In this document: piece by piece, positions 10,208 to 22,345 of the stretch | Numbering within the stretch: position 1 is the stretch's first letter | Layout of the letters: the number at the start of each line of letters is the position of its first letter | From: Pictodentalium vernedei | Lineage: Eukaryota > Mollusca > Scaphopoda > Dentaliida > Dentaliidae | DNA: 64,000 nucleotides | Direction: 5' to 3' | Assembly: GCA_031216915.1 (NCBI GenBank) | Contig: CM062292.1 | Location: 3,716,457-3,780,456, forward strand | Translations under genes and position numbers: made by a program | Notes under the pieces: model-generated | What the model saw: the letters and a program-made list of their open reading frames with translations, nothing else | Told to the model about the DNA's origin: nothing | The model's database searches: none

Positions 10208-12509
10208 TTATAAAGGCGTACAAACTTGTGGAAACAAGAGACATGACATTTTCTTCTTATCGTACAATTTGTTTCTCGCTTTGTAAGTAGTACATGTGGT
10301 CTACATAAAGCCTTTATTGTAAGTGCAATCCATTTTAACCAAAGATTATCAAGACTAAATTTCAAGTCAGAAAGAGAAACTTTATGATGTTGAAAAATAA
10401 AGTGCTAACTTACCAAGTCTGCTGAGTTCACCCAGAATGGAATCACATATTGCCATAGTTTGTGTGTGTAAACATATTTATCTTCCTTACCTGATATCAG
10501 AGGTGTGGTGTCCTACTGGTCCAATGTGATAATGATCTGTGAGAGCTGTCACGTGATTCGAGTGACTTCCAGCTCCTTTGGGTATTTAGGTAACTTTAGC
10601 AGACACTGTTATGGTGACAGCTGGTTGGAGGCTTATGGTGGCCACTGTTTGGAGACCGGAGGGTACTTTGGGAATTCTACTTGGGGTTCAGTTCGAAGAG
10701 ATCATGGTTGATGGACGACTAATCGAGAGTCCTACTGCTATCAGTCACTGCCATCTACTACTACCACGGTATCATATTACAGCAACCAATGCGGATCTTA
10801 CTGTTCATTCCTCACATCTTCAATGTCAATAATTGTCCTGTTGTTGACTTCAACTAAAACTACATTAAGTCTTAAAACCATGATTCAACCATTCCGATGC
10901 CTGGGTTCCAGTCTAAGTCTTCCACTTCGCTTCCAGTGCTGTTGTGTTTCTGAGACGTGGTTATGTACATATTTACATTTTACACACGACATTTGCAACA
11001 CATAGGCACATGCCAGTCGTGCCGATATCTGCATGTGTGTCAGTGCAAAAAGGATGCACATTATTTGCAGCATATGGTCACATATGGATGTTTTACTCCT
11101 AACTCCAAGACCATCACAAAGCTTCTTGGCTCCTAGATTATTGCCTTCTTGTAGCCTAGTTCCTACATAGTCACTAGTATTTGGGCTCCTATATCTTATG
11201 CATGGCATCCTGGGTTTTACTACCCCCATCCCCTACCAATCGCTTGTAGCTTGCCCACCAATGTCTGTCCTTTGATTTACTTCTATTCTACTAACTCCAT
11301 CCAGTATTAAGTTTTTAACCACTACTAGTAGCTTCTACCAGTGCAGTATCCACACTGTACTACAGTCTTCTACCAATACTGCATTTAACTTCTGCCACTA
11401 CCCCACAAGCACTCCGCGAAAAATAGGAGTGACACAGACAAACCGTGGCCAAACCGCTATGTCGAAATCTCTCTCCCCTCCGCTCTTGTCCAGTAGTCGC
11501 ACGCATTAATGTGCTGCACGAGGAATGCACACATCGTGTGCTTTCACACAATTACATTACATGGAACCCCAGTTCAGTTTCCAACAGTGTTAATTAGTAG
11601 TAATAACCTGGTAGGAGGAACCAGTATTAGGTGTGGGGGGGGGGGGGGGGGGGGGGCTAGTTGTAAATACTAATATTGGTAGAAGATAGCAACCACGGGC
11701 GAAGACAATATTAGACTAATAATGGAAGCAGGAAACAGGACTGATAACGGTAGCCACGGACAATCCAGTAGTAGTGCATCGGTTGGAGACAGTAGTGTGA
11801 GAAGCTAGTCGCAGTGCAAGTCACAGGTGGTGGCCTAGTGGTGGAACCCAATCGTAGTATTATTAGGAGATAGTAAAAAGAATGCCGTGTGGTAGCAGCG
11901 ACGAGATAGAGTCAGAAGGTAATTGCAGTGTTGACAGAGCCCTGTTGTGCATGGTGCGAACTGTACTTGTAGAAGTCACTAGTAGTGGGAGAAGACTGTA
12001 ATACTGGATGAAGACAGCAGTGGTAGATCTTGACATATGACAGATTGCTGAAGCAGTACCCTTGCCATTAGTACAAGAAACAGTAGAAACCGGGTAACCA
12101 TGGCCAGGATTTGGGAACCAAAAAGCCAACGGTTATGCAGGAGTAGGGGCCACGAAGTTCAATAATGTATCAGCGAAGAGTTAAGTAGCTATGGGGTGGT
12201 CTAGGGTCTAGGAATAAACGGCCGCATGCGCGGCAAGTAATATGCGCTCATTTTGCACAAGCACAAACGTACATCTCGTCACTTCTGGCATGTGCTCACC
12301 TGCGGTGTATATTGGGTATAGACTCGAGTCTAGAACACAACAATATCTCGGAAAGAGAGTAGTAATGGAAGACAAGTATAAACTGAGAGTGGAAGTCATG
12401 CGTAGGAATGGTAGAAGCACGGGTGGTGAGACTAGTAGAAGTAGTAGTTGTGAGCGTCAGCCACGAAACTTGTACTGACAGTGGGCCTCTAAAACATGGA
12501 TAGTAGGAC
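10208..12509. repeat. Degenerate CTA-rich then TAG-rich low-complexity zone
   Basis: From about 10730 to 11400 the plus strand is rich in CTAC/CTACTA words (for example the stretch around ACCACTACTAGTAGCTTCTACC). From about 11580 to 12509 it is rich in GTAG/AGTAGT words and grades into the 59-bp satellite. A 22-G run lies at 11635-11656. Several open frames here result from the biased composition and I call no genes. The first 500 bases (10208-10730) show nothing recognisable. Confidence 0.5.
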
Positions 12510-15500
12510 TCGTAGTGGCTGTAGATAGTAGTGTAGTGGTGTGAGATAAGTGGTAGTAGTATGTGGAGTCGTAGTGGCTGTAGATAGTAGTGTAGTGGTG
12601 TGAGATAAGTGGTAGTAGTATGTGGAGTCGTAGTGGCTGTAGCTAGTAGTGTAGTGGTGTGAGATAAGTGGTAGTAGTATGTGGAGTCGTAGTGGCTGTA
12701 GATAGTAGTGTAGTGGTGTGAGATAAGTGGTAGTAGTATGTGGAGTCGTAGTGACTGTAGATAGTAGTGTAGTGGTGTGAGATAAGTGGTAGTAGTATGT
12801 GGAGTCGTAGTGGCTGTAGATAGTAGTGTAGTGGTGTGAGATAAGTGGTAGTAGTATGTGGAGTCGTAGTGGCTGTAGATAGTAGTGTAGTGGTGTGAGA
12901 TAAGTGGTAGTAGTATGTGGAGTCGTAGTGTCTGTAGATAGTAGTGTAGTGGTGTGAGATAAGTGGTAGTAGTATGTGGAGTCGTAGTGTCTGTAGATAG
13001 TAGTGTAGTGGTGTGAGATAAGTGGTAGTAGTATGTGGAGTCGTAGTGGCTGTAGCTAGTAGTGTAGTGGTGTGAGATAAGTGGTAGTAGTATGTGGAGT
13101 CGTGGTGGCTGTAGCTAGTAGTGTAGTGGTGTGAGATAAGTGGTAGTAGTATGTGGAGTCGTAGTGGCTGTAGATAGTAGTGTAGTGGTGTGAGATAAGT
13201 GGTAGTAGTATGTGGAGTCGTAGTGGCTGTAGATAGTAGTGTAGTGGTGTGAGATAAGTGGTAGCAGTATGTGGAGTCGTAGTGGCTGTAGATAGTAGTG
13301 TAGTGGTGTGAGATAAGTGGTAGTAGTATGTGGAGTCGTAGTGGCTGTAGCTAGTAGTGTAGTGGTGTGAGATAAGTGGTAGTAGTATGTGGAGTCGTGG
13401 TGGCTGTAGCTAGTAGTGTAGTGGTGTGAGATAAGTGGTAGTAGTATGTGGAGTCGTAGTGGCTGTAGATAGTAGTGTAGTGGTGTGAGATAAGTGGTAG
13501 TAGTATGTGGAGTCGTAGTGGCTGTAGATAGTAGTGTAGTGGTGTGAGATAAGTGGTAGTAGTATGTGGAGTCGTAGTGGCTGTAGCTAGTAGTGTAGTG
13601 GTGTGAGATAAGTGGTAGTAGTATGTGGAGTCGTAGTGGCTGTAGCTAGTAGTGTAGTGGTGTGAGATAAGTGGTAGTAGTATGTGGAGTCGTAGTGGCT
13701 GTAGATAGTAGTGTAGTGGTGTGAGATAAGTGGTAGTAGTATGTGGAGTCGTAGTGGCTGTAGCTAGTAGTGTAGTGGTGTGAGATAAGTGGTAGTAGTA
13801 TGTGGAGTCGTAGTGGCTGTAGCTAGTAGTGTAGTGGTGTGAGATAAGTGGTAGTAGTATGTGGAGTCGTAGTGGCTGTAGCTAGTAGTGTAGTGGTGTG
13901 AGATAAGTGGTAGTAGTATGTGGAGTCGTAGTGGCTGTAGATAGTAGTGTAGTGGTGTGAGATAAGTGGTAGCAGTATGTGGAGTCGTAGTGGCTGTAGA
14001 TAGTAGTGTAGTGGTGTGAGATAAGTGGTAGTAGTATGTGGAGTCGTAGTGGCTGTAGATAGTAGTGTAGTGGTGTGAGATAAGTGGTAGTAGTATGTGG
14101 AGTCGTAGTGGCTGTAGATAGTAGTGTAGTGGTGTGAGATAAGTGGTAGTAGTATGTGGAGTCGTAGTGGCTGTAGATAGTAGTGTAGTGGTGTGAGATA
14201 AGTGGTAGTAGTATGTGGAGTCGTAGTGACTGTAGCTAGTAGTGTAGTGGTGTGAGATAAGTGGTAGTAGTATGTGGAGTCGTAGTGGCTGTAGCTAGTA
14301 GTGTAGTGGTGTGAGATAAGTGGTAGTAGTATGTGGAGTCGTAGTGGCTGTAGATAGTAGTGTAGTGGTGTGAGATAAGTGGTAGCAGTATGTGGAGTCG
14401 TAGTGGCTGTAGCTAGTAGTGTAGTGGTGTGAGATAAGTGGTAGTAGTATGTGGAGTCGTAGTGGCTGTAGCTAGTAGTGTAGTGGTGTGAGATAAGTGG
14501 TAGTAGTATGTGGAGTCGTAGTGGCTGTAGATAGTAGTGTAGTGGTGTGAGATAAGTGGTAGTAGTATGTGGAGTCGTAGTGGCTGTAGATAGTAGTGTG
14601 GTGGTGTGAGATAAGTGGTAGTAGTATGTGGAGTCGTGGTGGCTGTAGATAGTAGTGTAGTGGTGTGAGATAAGTGGTAGCAGTATGTGGAGTCGAAGTG
14701 GCTGTAGCTAGTAGTGTAGTGGTGTGAGATAAGTGGTAGTAGTATGTGGAGTCGTAGTGGCTGTAGCTAGTAGTGTAGTGGTGTGAGATAAGTGGTAGCA
14801 GTATGTGGAGTCGTAGTGGCTGTAGATAGTAGTGTAGTGGTGTGAGATAAGTGGTAGCAGTATGTGGAGTCGTAGTGGCTGTAGCTAGTAGTGTAGTGGT
14901 GTGAGATAAGTGGTAGCAGTATGTGGAGTCGAAGTGGCTGTCGATAGTGGTGTAGTGGTGTGAGATAAGTGGTAGCAGTATGTGGAGTCGTAGTGGCTGT
15001 AGCTAGTAGTGTAGTGGTGTGAGATAAGTGGTAGCAGTATGTGGAGTCGAAGTGGCTGTAGATAGTAGTGTAGTGGTGTGAGATAAGTGGTAGTAGTATG
15101 TGGAGTCGTAGTGACTGTAGATAGTGGTGTAGTGGTGTGAGATAAGTGGTAGTAGTATGTGGAGTCGTAGTGGCTGTAGATAGTGGTGTAGTGGTGTGAG
15201 ATAAGTGGTAGTAGTATGTGGAGTCGTAGTGGCTGTAGATAGTAGTGTAGTGGTGTGAGATAAGTGGTAGTAGTATGTGGAGTCGTAGTGGCTGTAGATA
15301 GTAGTGTAGTGGTGTGAGATAAGTGGTAGCAGTATGTGGAGTCGTAGTGGCTGTAGCTAGTAGTGTAGTGGTGTGAGATAAGTGGTAGTAGTATGTGGAG
15401 TCGTAGTGGCTGTAGCTAGTAGTGTAGTGGTGTGAGATAAGTGGTAGTAGTATGTGGAGTCGAAGTGGCTGTAGATAGTAGTGTAGTGGTGTGAGATAAG

Positions 15501-18057
15501 TGGTAGCAGTATGTGGAGTCGAAGTGGCTGTAGATAGTAGTGTAGTGGTGTGAGATAAGTGGTAGCAGTATGTGGAGACGTAGTGGCTGTAGCTAGTAGT
15601 GTAGTGGTGTGAGATAAGTGGTAGTAGTATGTGGAGTCGTAGTGACTGTAGATAGTAGTGTAGTGGTGTGAGATAAGTGGTAGTAGTATGTGGAGTCGTA
15701 GTGGCTGTAGATAGTGGTGTAGTGGTGTGAGATAAGTGGTAGTAGTATGTGGAGTCGTAGTGGCTGTAGATAGTGGTGTAGTGGTGTGAGATAAGTGGTA
15801 GTAGTATGTGGAGTCGTAGTGGCTGTAGATAGTAGTGTAGTGGTGTGAGATAAGTGGTAGTAGTATGTGGAGTCGTAGTGGCTGTAGATAGTAGTGTAGT
15901 GGTGTGAGATAAGTGGTAGTAGTATGTGGAGTCGTAGTGACTGTAGATAGTAGTGTAGTGGTGTGAGATAAGTGGTAGTAGTATGTGGAGTCGTAGTGGC
16001 TGTAGATAGTAGTGTAGTGGTGTGAGATAAGTGGTAGTAGTATGTGGAGTCGTAGTGACTGTAGATAGTAGTGTAGTGGTGTGAGATAAGTGGTAGTAGT
16101 ATGTGGAGTCGTAGTGGCTGTAGATAGTAGTGTAGTGGTGTGAGATAAGTGGTAGTAGTATGTGGAGTCGTGGTGTCTGTAGATAGTAGTGTAGTGGTGT
16201 GAGATAAGTGGTAGTAGTATGTGGAGTCGTAGTGGCTGTAGATAGTAGTGTAGTGGTGTGAGATAAGTGGTAGCAGTATGTGGAGTCGTAGTGGCTGTAG
16301 ATAGTAGTGTAGTGGTGTGAGATAAGTGGTAGCAGTATGTGGAGTCGTAGTGGCTGTAGCTAGTAGTGTAGTGGTGTGAGATAAGTGGTAGTAGTATGTG
16401 GAGTCGTAGTGGCTGTAGATAGTAGTGTAGTGGTGTGAGATAAGTGGTAGCAGTATGTGGAGTCGTAGTGACTGTAGATAGTGGTGTAGTGGTGTGAGAT
16501 AAGTGGTAGTAGTATGTGGAGTCGTAGTGGCTGTAGCTAGTAGTGTAGTGGTGTGAGATAAGTGGTAGTAGTATGTGGAGTCGTAGTGGCTGTAGATAGT
16601 AGTGTAGTGGTGTGAGATAAGTGGTAGCAGTATGTGGAGTCGTAGTGACTGTAGATAGTGGTGTAGTGGTGTGAGATAAGTGGTAGTAGTATGTGGAGTC
16701 GTAGTGGCTGTAGATAGTAGGGTAGTGGTGTGAGATAAGTGGTAGTAGTATGTGGAGTCGTAGTGGCTGTAGCTAGTAGTGTAGTGGTGTGAGATAAGTG
16801 GTAGTAGTATGTGGAGTCGTAGTGGCTGTAGCTAGTAGTGTAGTGGTGTGAGATAAGTGGTAGTAGTATGTGGAGTCGTAGTGGCTGTAGATAGTAGTGT
16901 AGTGGTGTGAGATAAGTGGTAGCAGTATGTGGAGTCGTAGTGGCTGTAGATAGTAGTGTAGTGGTGTGAGATAAGTGGTAGTAGTATGTGGAGTCGTAGT
17001 GGCTGTAGATAGTAGTGTAGTGGTGTGAGATAAGTGGTAGTAGTATGTGGAGTCGAAGTGGCTGTAGATAGTAGTGTAGTGGTGTGAGATAAGTGGTAGC
17101 AGTATGTGGAGTCGAAGTGGCTGTAGATAGTAGTGTAGTGGTGTGAGATAAGTGGTAGCAGTATGTGGAGACGTAGTGGCTGTAGCTAGTAGTGTAGTGG
17201 TGTGAGATAAGTGGTAGTAGTATGTGGAGTCGTAGTGACTGTAGATAGTAGTGTAGTGGTGTGAGATAAGTGGTAGTAGTATGTGGAGTCGTAGTGGCTG
17301 TAGATAGTGGTGTAGTGGTGTGAGATAAGTGGTAGTAGTATGTGGAGTCGTAGTAGCTGTAGATAGTGGTGTAGTGGTGTGAGATAAGTGGTAGTAGTAT
17401 GTGGAGTCGTAGTGGCTGTAGATAGTAGTGTAGTGGTGTGAGATAAGTGGTAGTAGTATGTGGAGTCGTAGTAGCTGTAGATAGTAGTGTAGTGGTGTGA
17501 GATAAGTGGTAGCAGTATGTGGAGTCGTAGTGGCTGTAGATAGTAGTGTAGTGGTGTGAGATAAGTGGTAGTAGTATGTGGAGTCGTGGTGGCTGTAGCT
17601 AGTAGTGTAGTGGTGTGAGATAAGTGGTAGCAGTATCTGGAGTCGTAGTGGCTGTAGATAGTAGTGTAGTGGTGTGAGATAAGTGGTAGTAGTATGTGGA
17701 GTCGTGGTGGCTGTAGCTAGTAGTGTAGTGGTGTGAGATAAGTGGTAGTAGTATGTGGAGTCGTGGTGGCTGTAGATAGTAGTGTAGTGGTGTGAGATAA
17801 GTGGTAGTAGTATGTGGAGTCGTAGTGGCTGTAGATAGTAGTGTGGTGGTGTGAGATAAGTGGTAGTAGTATGTGGAGTCGTGGTGGCTGTAGCTAGTAG
17901 CTAGTAGTGTAGTGGTGTGAGATAAGTGGTAGTAGTATGTGGAGTCGTAGTGGCTGTAGATAGTAGCGTAGTGGTGTGAGATAAGTGGTAGCAGTATGTG
18001 GAGTCGAAGTGGCTGTCGATAGTGGTGTAGTGGTGTGAGATAAGTGGTAGCAGTATG
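12510..18057. repeat. 59-bp satellite array, about 94 copies
   Basis: Head-to-tail units of 59 bp, TAG-rich, each containing GTGGAGTCGTAGTGGCTGTA and GTGTGAGATAAGTGGTAG. Copies are highly similar and differ mainly at four sites (gatag/gctag, gtagt/gcagt, tcgtag/tcgaag/tcgtgg, agtagtg/agtggtg). One 7-bp insertion (CTAGTAG) near 17897-17903 breaks the phase. Variant order repeats at a 27-unit spacing (1,593 bp), so blocks of units have been duplicated. The array lies between the TAG-rich zone and unique sequence starting at 18058. Confidence 0.97.
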
Positions 18058-18302
18058 CTGCAGTTATAACTGATAGCAGCAGGGTACCTCGAGTTGTAAT
18101 TCATCGAAAGCCTCTTCGCAGTGAGACACAATGCAGGCAACTAACATTAAATTTGCATTATCGTCAACAATTCACCACCCTTGGTTTTAACAGATGGTGT
18201 TACATGTACACGTGGTCGTATTTTGTTATAACCCTTTTTGTCTGCATGTAGTAGGAATTTATATTATCTAAGAATGCTATAGCCCCGGGATCTACTCTCC
18301 CT

Positions 18303-18560
18303 TCCCGTTAACTGGTAGAGTGCTGGAAGCCCATATTTGGGCTTTAATCAAAACCTAGTGGATCCCAAATAAAAGGCTTCGTATTCAATAGAGGTGCTTC
18401 ATATCTTTGAAGTAAAATTATTTAGTCTGCAAGGATTTTCCTTGTTACAATTTATGGAAGAGTGCCTGCAGGCACTCTTCCATAAATCGTAACGAGGCAA
18501 AGGCCTGTGAACAAATTCTGATGACAAAAAATAATTTAGTACTCTACCAATTAAGCCATA
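18303..18560. mobile_element. Palindromic TIR element with SbfI-like core palindrome
   Basis: Ends TAACTGGTAGAGT (18308) and ACTCTACCAATTA (18541) pair. Inner matching blocks AATTATTTAGT / ATAATTTAGT, and a central near-perfect palindrome with arms TTTATGGAAGAGTGCC meeting at CTGCAGG (about 18443-18500), give a foldback structure. Non-coding MITE-like element; superfamily unknown. A single copy was seen here. Confidence 0.65.
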
Positions 18561-19156
18561 TTGACGCATATTACTGAGCCTATGTGTTAATTGTGTAAAT
18601 TACTTTGTCCAACCCTAACTATGCGGAAAAAGAAATGCCATTGCTAATAGACTTCCACTTAATGATGTCGGTGATTAATAGTGAGTTTATATAATAATAA
18701 TATGCCTCTGTCCATCCGCTGATGTGCCACGGGTCTCGAGAAGAAGTTTAGATTCTTACTCTGTGCCCTCCCCCTTCTTTTTTTCCAACGATTGGGAACA
18801 AATTGTTTTTAACATTCCTAATCCCTCTATTCACTATCTCTCTGCCGGATATACATACTTTATCCTCAGGATTCCTATTGATCCATCTGTCTGCCATTCT
18901 CTTCGCCCATCACACAATCAGATTCTGAACACATTTTCCGGTTCTTTCGTACTTTGAGCATTTGATTTAGTACTATTCCAGGTAGTCCTTCACCCTGTAT
19001 AGTGTCCTACTTATCCCCCATCCAGCCCCCCCCCCCCTTTAAGGTCCCACCTGACCAATATCAGTAAGACGTTTTTCCCTAGAATACGGACCAAATTATT
19101 TATAATATTCTGGACTCCACCATACTCTATCTCCCTGATGGTTGTAAGAAAAATCC
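18561..19156. other. Intergenic, C-rich run, no gene recognised
   Basis: Contains a 12-C run at 19026-19037. The 77-aa open frame at 18724-18957 has no recognisable domain and its composition does not look coding. Confidence 0.35.
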
Positions 19157-20880
19157 TTATTCCAACAATACGGCATGACTAATGGTAGTTATTTATTTAT
19201 TCCAACAATACGGCATGGATAATGGTAGTTATTTATTTATTCCAACAATACGGCATGAATAATGGTAGTTATTTTATTTATTCCAACAGTACGGCATGAA
19301 TAATGGTAGTTATTTATTTATTCCAACAGTACGGCATGAATAATGGAAGTTATTTATTTATTCCAACAATACGGTATGAGTAATGGTAGTTATTTATTTA
19401 TTCCAACAATATGGCATGAATAATGGAAGTTATTTATTTATTCCAACAATACGGCATGAGTAATGGTAGTTATTTATTTATTCCAACAATACGGCATGAA
19501 TAATGGTAGTTATTTATTTATTCCAACAATACGGCATGAATAATGGTAGTTATTTATTTATTCCAACAATATGGCACGAATAATGGTAGTTATTTATTTA
19601 TTCCAACAGTACGGCATGAATAATGGTAGTTATTTATTTATTCCAACAATACGGCATGAATAATGGTAGTTATTTATTTATTCCAACAATACGGCATGAA
19701 TAATGGTAGTTATTTATTTATTCCAACAATACGGCATGAATGGTGGTAGTTATTTATTTATTCCAACAGTACGGCATGAATAATGGTAGTTATTTATTTA
19801 TTCCAACAGTACGGCATGAATAGTGGTAGTTATTGATTTATTCCAACAATACGGCATGAATAAGGGCAATTATTTATTTATTCCAGCAATACGGCATGAA
19901 TAATGGTAGTTATTTATTTATTCCAACAATACGACATGAATAATGGTAGTTATTTATTTATTCCAACAGTACGGCATGAATAATGGTAGTTATTTATTTA
20001 TTCCAGCAATACGGCATGAATAATGGTAGTTATTTATTTATTCCAGCAATACGGCATGAATAATGGTAGTTATTTATTTATTCCAGCAATACGGCATGAA
20101 TAATGGTAGTTATTTATTTATTCCAACAATACGGCATGAATAGTGGTAGTTATTTATTTATTTCAACAATACGGAATGAATAATGGTAGTTATTGATTTA
20201 TTCCAACAATACGGGATGAATAATGGTAGTTATTTATTTATTCCAACAATACGGCATGAATAGTGGTAGTTATTTATTTATTCCAACAATACGGCATGAA
20301 TAATGGTAGTTATTTATTTATTCCAGCAATACGGCATGAATAATGGTAGTTATTTATTTATTCCAACAATACGGCATGAATAATGGTAGTTATTTATTTA
20401 TTTCAACAATACGGAATGAATAATGGTAGTTATTGATTTATTCCAACAATACGGGATGAATAATGGTAGTTATTTATTTTTTCCAACAATACGGCATGAA
20501 TAGTGGTAGTTATTTATTTATTCCAACAATACGGCATGAATAATGGTAGTTATTTATTTATTCCAACAATACGGCATGAATAATGGTAGTTATTTATTTA
20601 TTCCAACAATACGGCATGAATAATGGTAGTTATTAATTTATTCCAACAATACGGCATGAATAATGGTAGTTATTTATTTATTCCAACAGACGGCATGAAT
20701 AATGGTAGTTATTTATTTATTCCAACAATACGGCATGAATAATGGTAGTTATTTATTTATTCCAACAATACGGCATGACTAATGGTAGTTATTTATTTAT
20801 TCCAACAATACGGCATGACTAATGGTAGTTATTTATTTATTCCAACAATACGGCATGAATAGTGGTAGTTATTTATTTAT
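19157..20880. repeat. 40-bp satellite array, about 43 copies
   Basis: Head-to-tail 40-bp units of the form TTATTCCAACAATACGGCAT followed by GAATAATGGTAGTTATTTAT. Variants include CCAGCAAT, ACGGAATG, ACGGGATG and TAGTGG. Two adjacent variant units recur exactly 240 bp (six units) apart at 20161 and 20401, indicating a block duplication. No spacers and no coding signal. Confidence 0.97.
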
Positions 20881-21080
20881 TGAGGTTTTAATGCCACTTT
20901 CGACAGCCAGTGACACCTCGTGTCGGAGAGTTTGAAGAAGCCCAAGATAACCACCAAGCAAAGGAAAGCAATTGGCATACACCACATAGGGCTAGTATCG
21001 GTTGAAGGCATGTTCACCCTCGACGTAAGGGTACGCATTACTACACAATGCTACCGCGCCCCCACGTGTGCAATTAGAGA
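20881..21080 (-). mobile_element. SINE remnant, minus strand
   Basis: The minus strand shows the 3' body of the local SINE family (GGCTGTCGAAAGTG, the CAACCGATACTAGCCCT block, the TACACACGTGGGGGCGCGG block), diverged and lacking the tRNA head. It abuts the end of the 40-bp satellite directly. Confidence 0.5.
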
Positions 21081-22084
21081 ATGGTACTCCTTTCATGTTT
21101 TCACTTAGATGGCTGGCTTATTCTTCAGTAAACATCTGAAAATAAACATTTGATATTTGCTAGTAAAACACGATACCGCGCGGGTGATTCACGCCATCTA
21201 GATATTATTGAATGTTATCACCTTCATTTTTTTCCATTTTCACTTGAGTTAAAAGAGATTATTGTCATCAACTTTGAGAAAATTAATGCCGAGCATTACT
21301 TGATTTTGTCAATTTTAAACGCATTGGAATAATATAACTGAGCATGTTCGGTCTATTGTTTAACACAATTGGTGTTGTTTGCAACAATAGTTTAGCTTTA
21401 TTCTGTTTTGATAAGCGACAGTCCGTAATGAATGAGGAAACAATCTACCTCCGTCATTTAAATTCCACTGATGTATAAATGTACAGGGGTAGGTGGCCCA
21501 TCGTTCACAAACACAATAGATCCTCAATTACGCGCTCTGACACTTTTCAATGTTGCTTTATGGAAGCATTTCATATACAAGTATTTCTTTCAAACTGACA
21601 CGCCATTTCGTTTTTCGAAAACCTGTCTTGGAGTATAATTCTCCATTGAATACTTTAAAATTTGTTACGCCATTTAAATGTTTTTAAAACTTTATGCTGG
21701 TATTTAAATACTTTAAATGATCATACGTCATTTAATTCCCTTAAACTTATTTAACGAAAATTATTATTAAATGAACATTTAGTTCGAAAATTATCAACTT
21801 GTTACGCCATTTAAATATTTTAAAATTCTTGAAGACCGGCTTGTTACTCCATTTAAATTTCATTTAAAAATTATTTAACAAAAATTATTAATATATTACG
21901 CCAATTGTTAGGGCAATCATAGCAATTAAAATTTAAAAGAGGGGGGGGGGGGGGGGTTACTCCATCACAGCATTGTTCGACATTAAGAGGGGATGGGGGA
22001 GAAAGGGGGTATGATGTCACAGCAATTAAAATTATTTAAAAATATGCTACGTCATAGCAATTAAAATTATTTATAAATATGCTA
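21081..22084. repeat. AT-rich region with short degenerate TACGTCATTTAAAT repeats
   Basis: From about 21660 the motif TACGCCATTTAAAT and variants recur every 40-100 bp. Between 22015 and 22084 it resolves into ~38-bp units (TCATAGCAATTAAAATTATT...AAATATGCTACG). A 16-G run lies at 21941-21956. The array continues after the MITE at 22085-22345. Confidence 0.55.
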
Positions 22085-22345
22085 CAGTACGTGGAGAGTG
22101 GATTGTAACTAAATCACCCGCGGAGTGGAGTTATCACACAAGCTATAACTTAAAAAATTTGTACATATCGACAAAAAACACAAGCAATGTTTCAGCCAAT
22201 GGACCTCCGGGTTTAACCAGGAGGTTCATTGGATGAAACTTTGCTTGTACTGGTTATGCTTTGCAACAAATTGGCAATTATTGCTTGTGTGGAATCTCCA
22301 CTCTGCGGGTGATTTGTTTGATGGTAATACACTCTCCACGTACTG
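22085..22345 (+). mobile_element. MITE family A copy 2
   Basis: TA-flanked (22083-22084, 22346-22347), ends CAGTACGTGGAGAGTG / CACTCTCCACGTACTG, same central palindrome as copy 1 but with two mismatches in the right arm (ccAggaggTtcattgg). Inserted into the ~38-bp tandem repeat: removing the element and one TA restores the unit junction ATGC-TA-CGTCATAGC. Confidence 0.9.

Noticed and set aside
17901..18140. Minus-strand 79-codon open frame rich in T/H/Y
   Set aside because: It is the translation of the 59-bp satellite edge.
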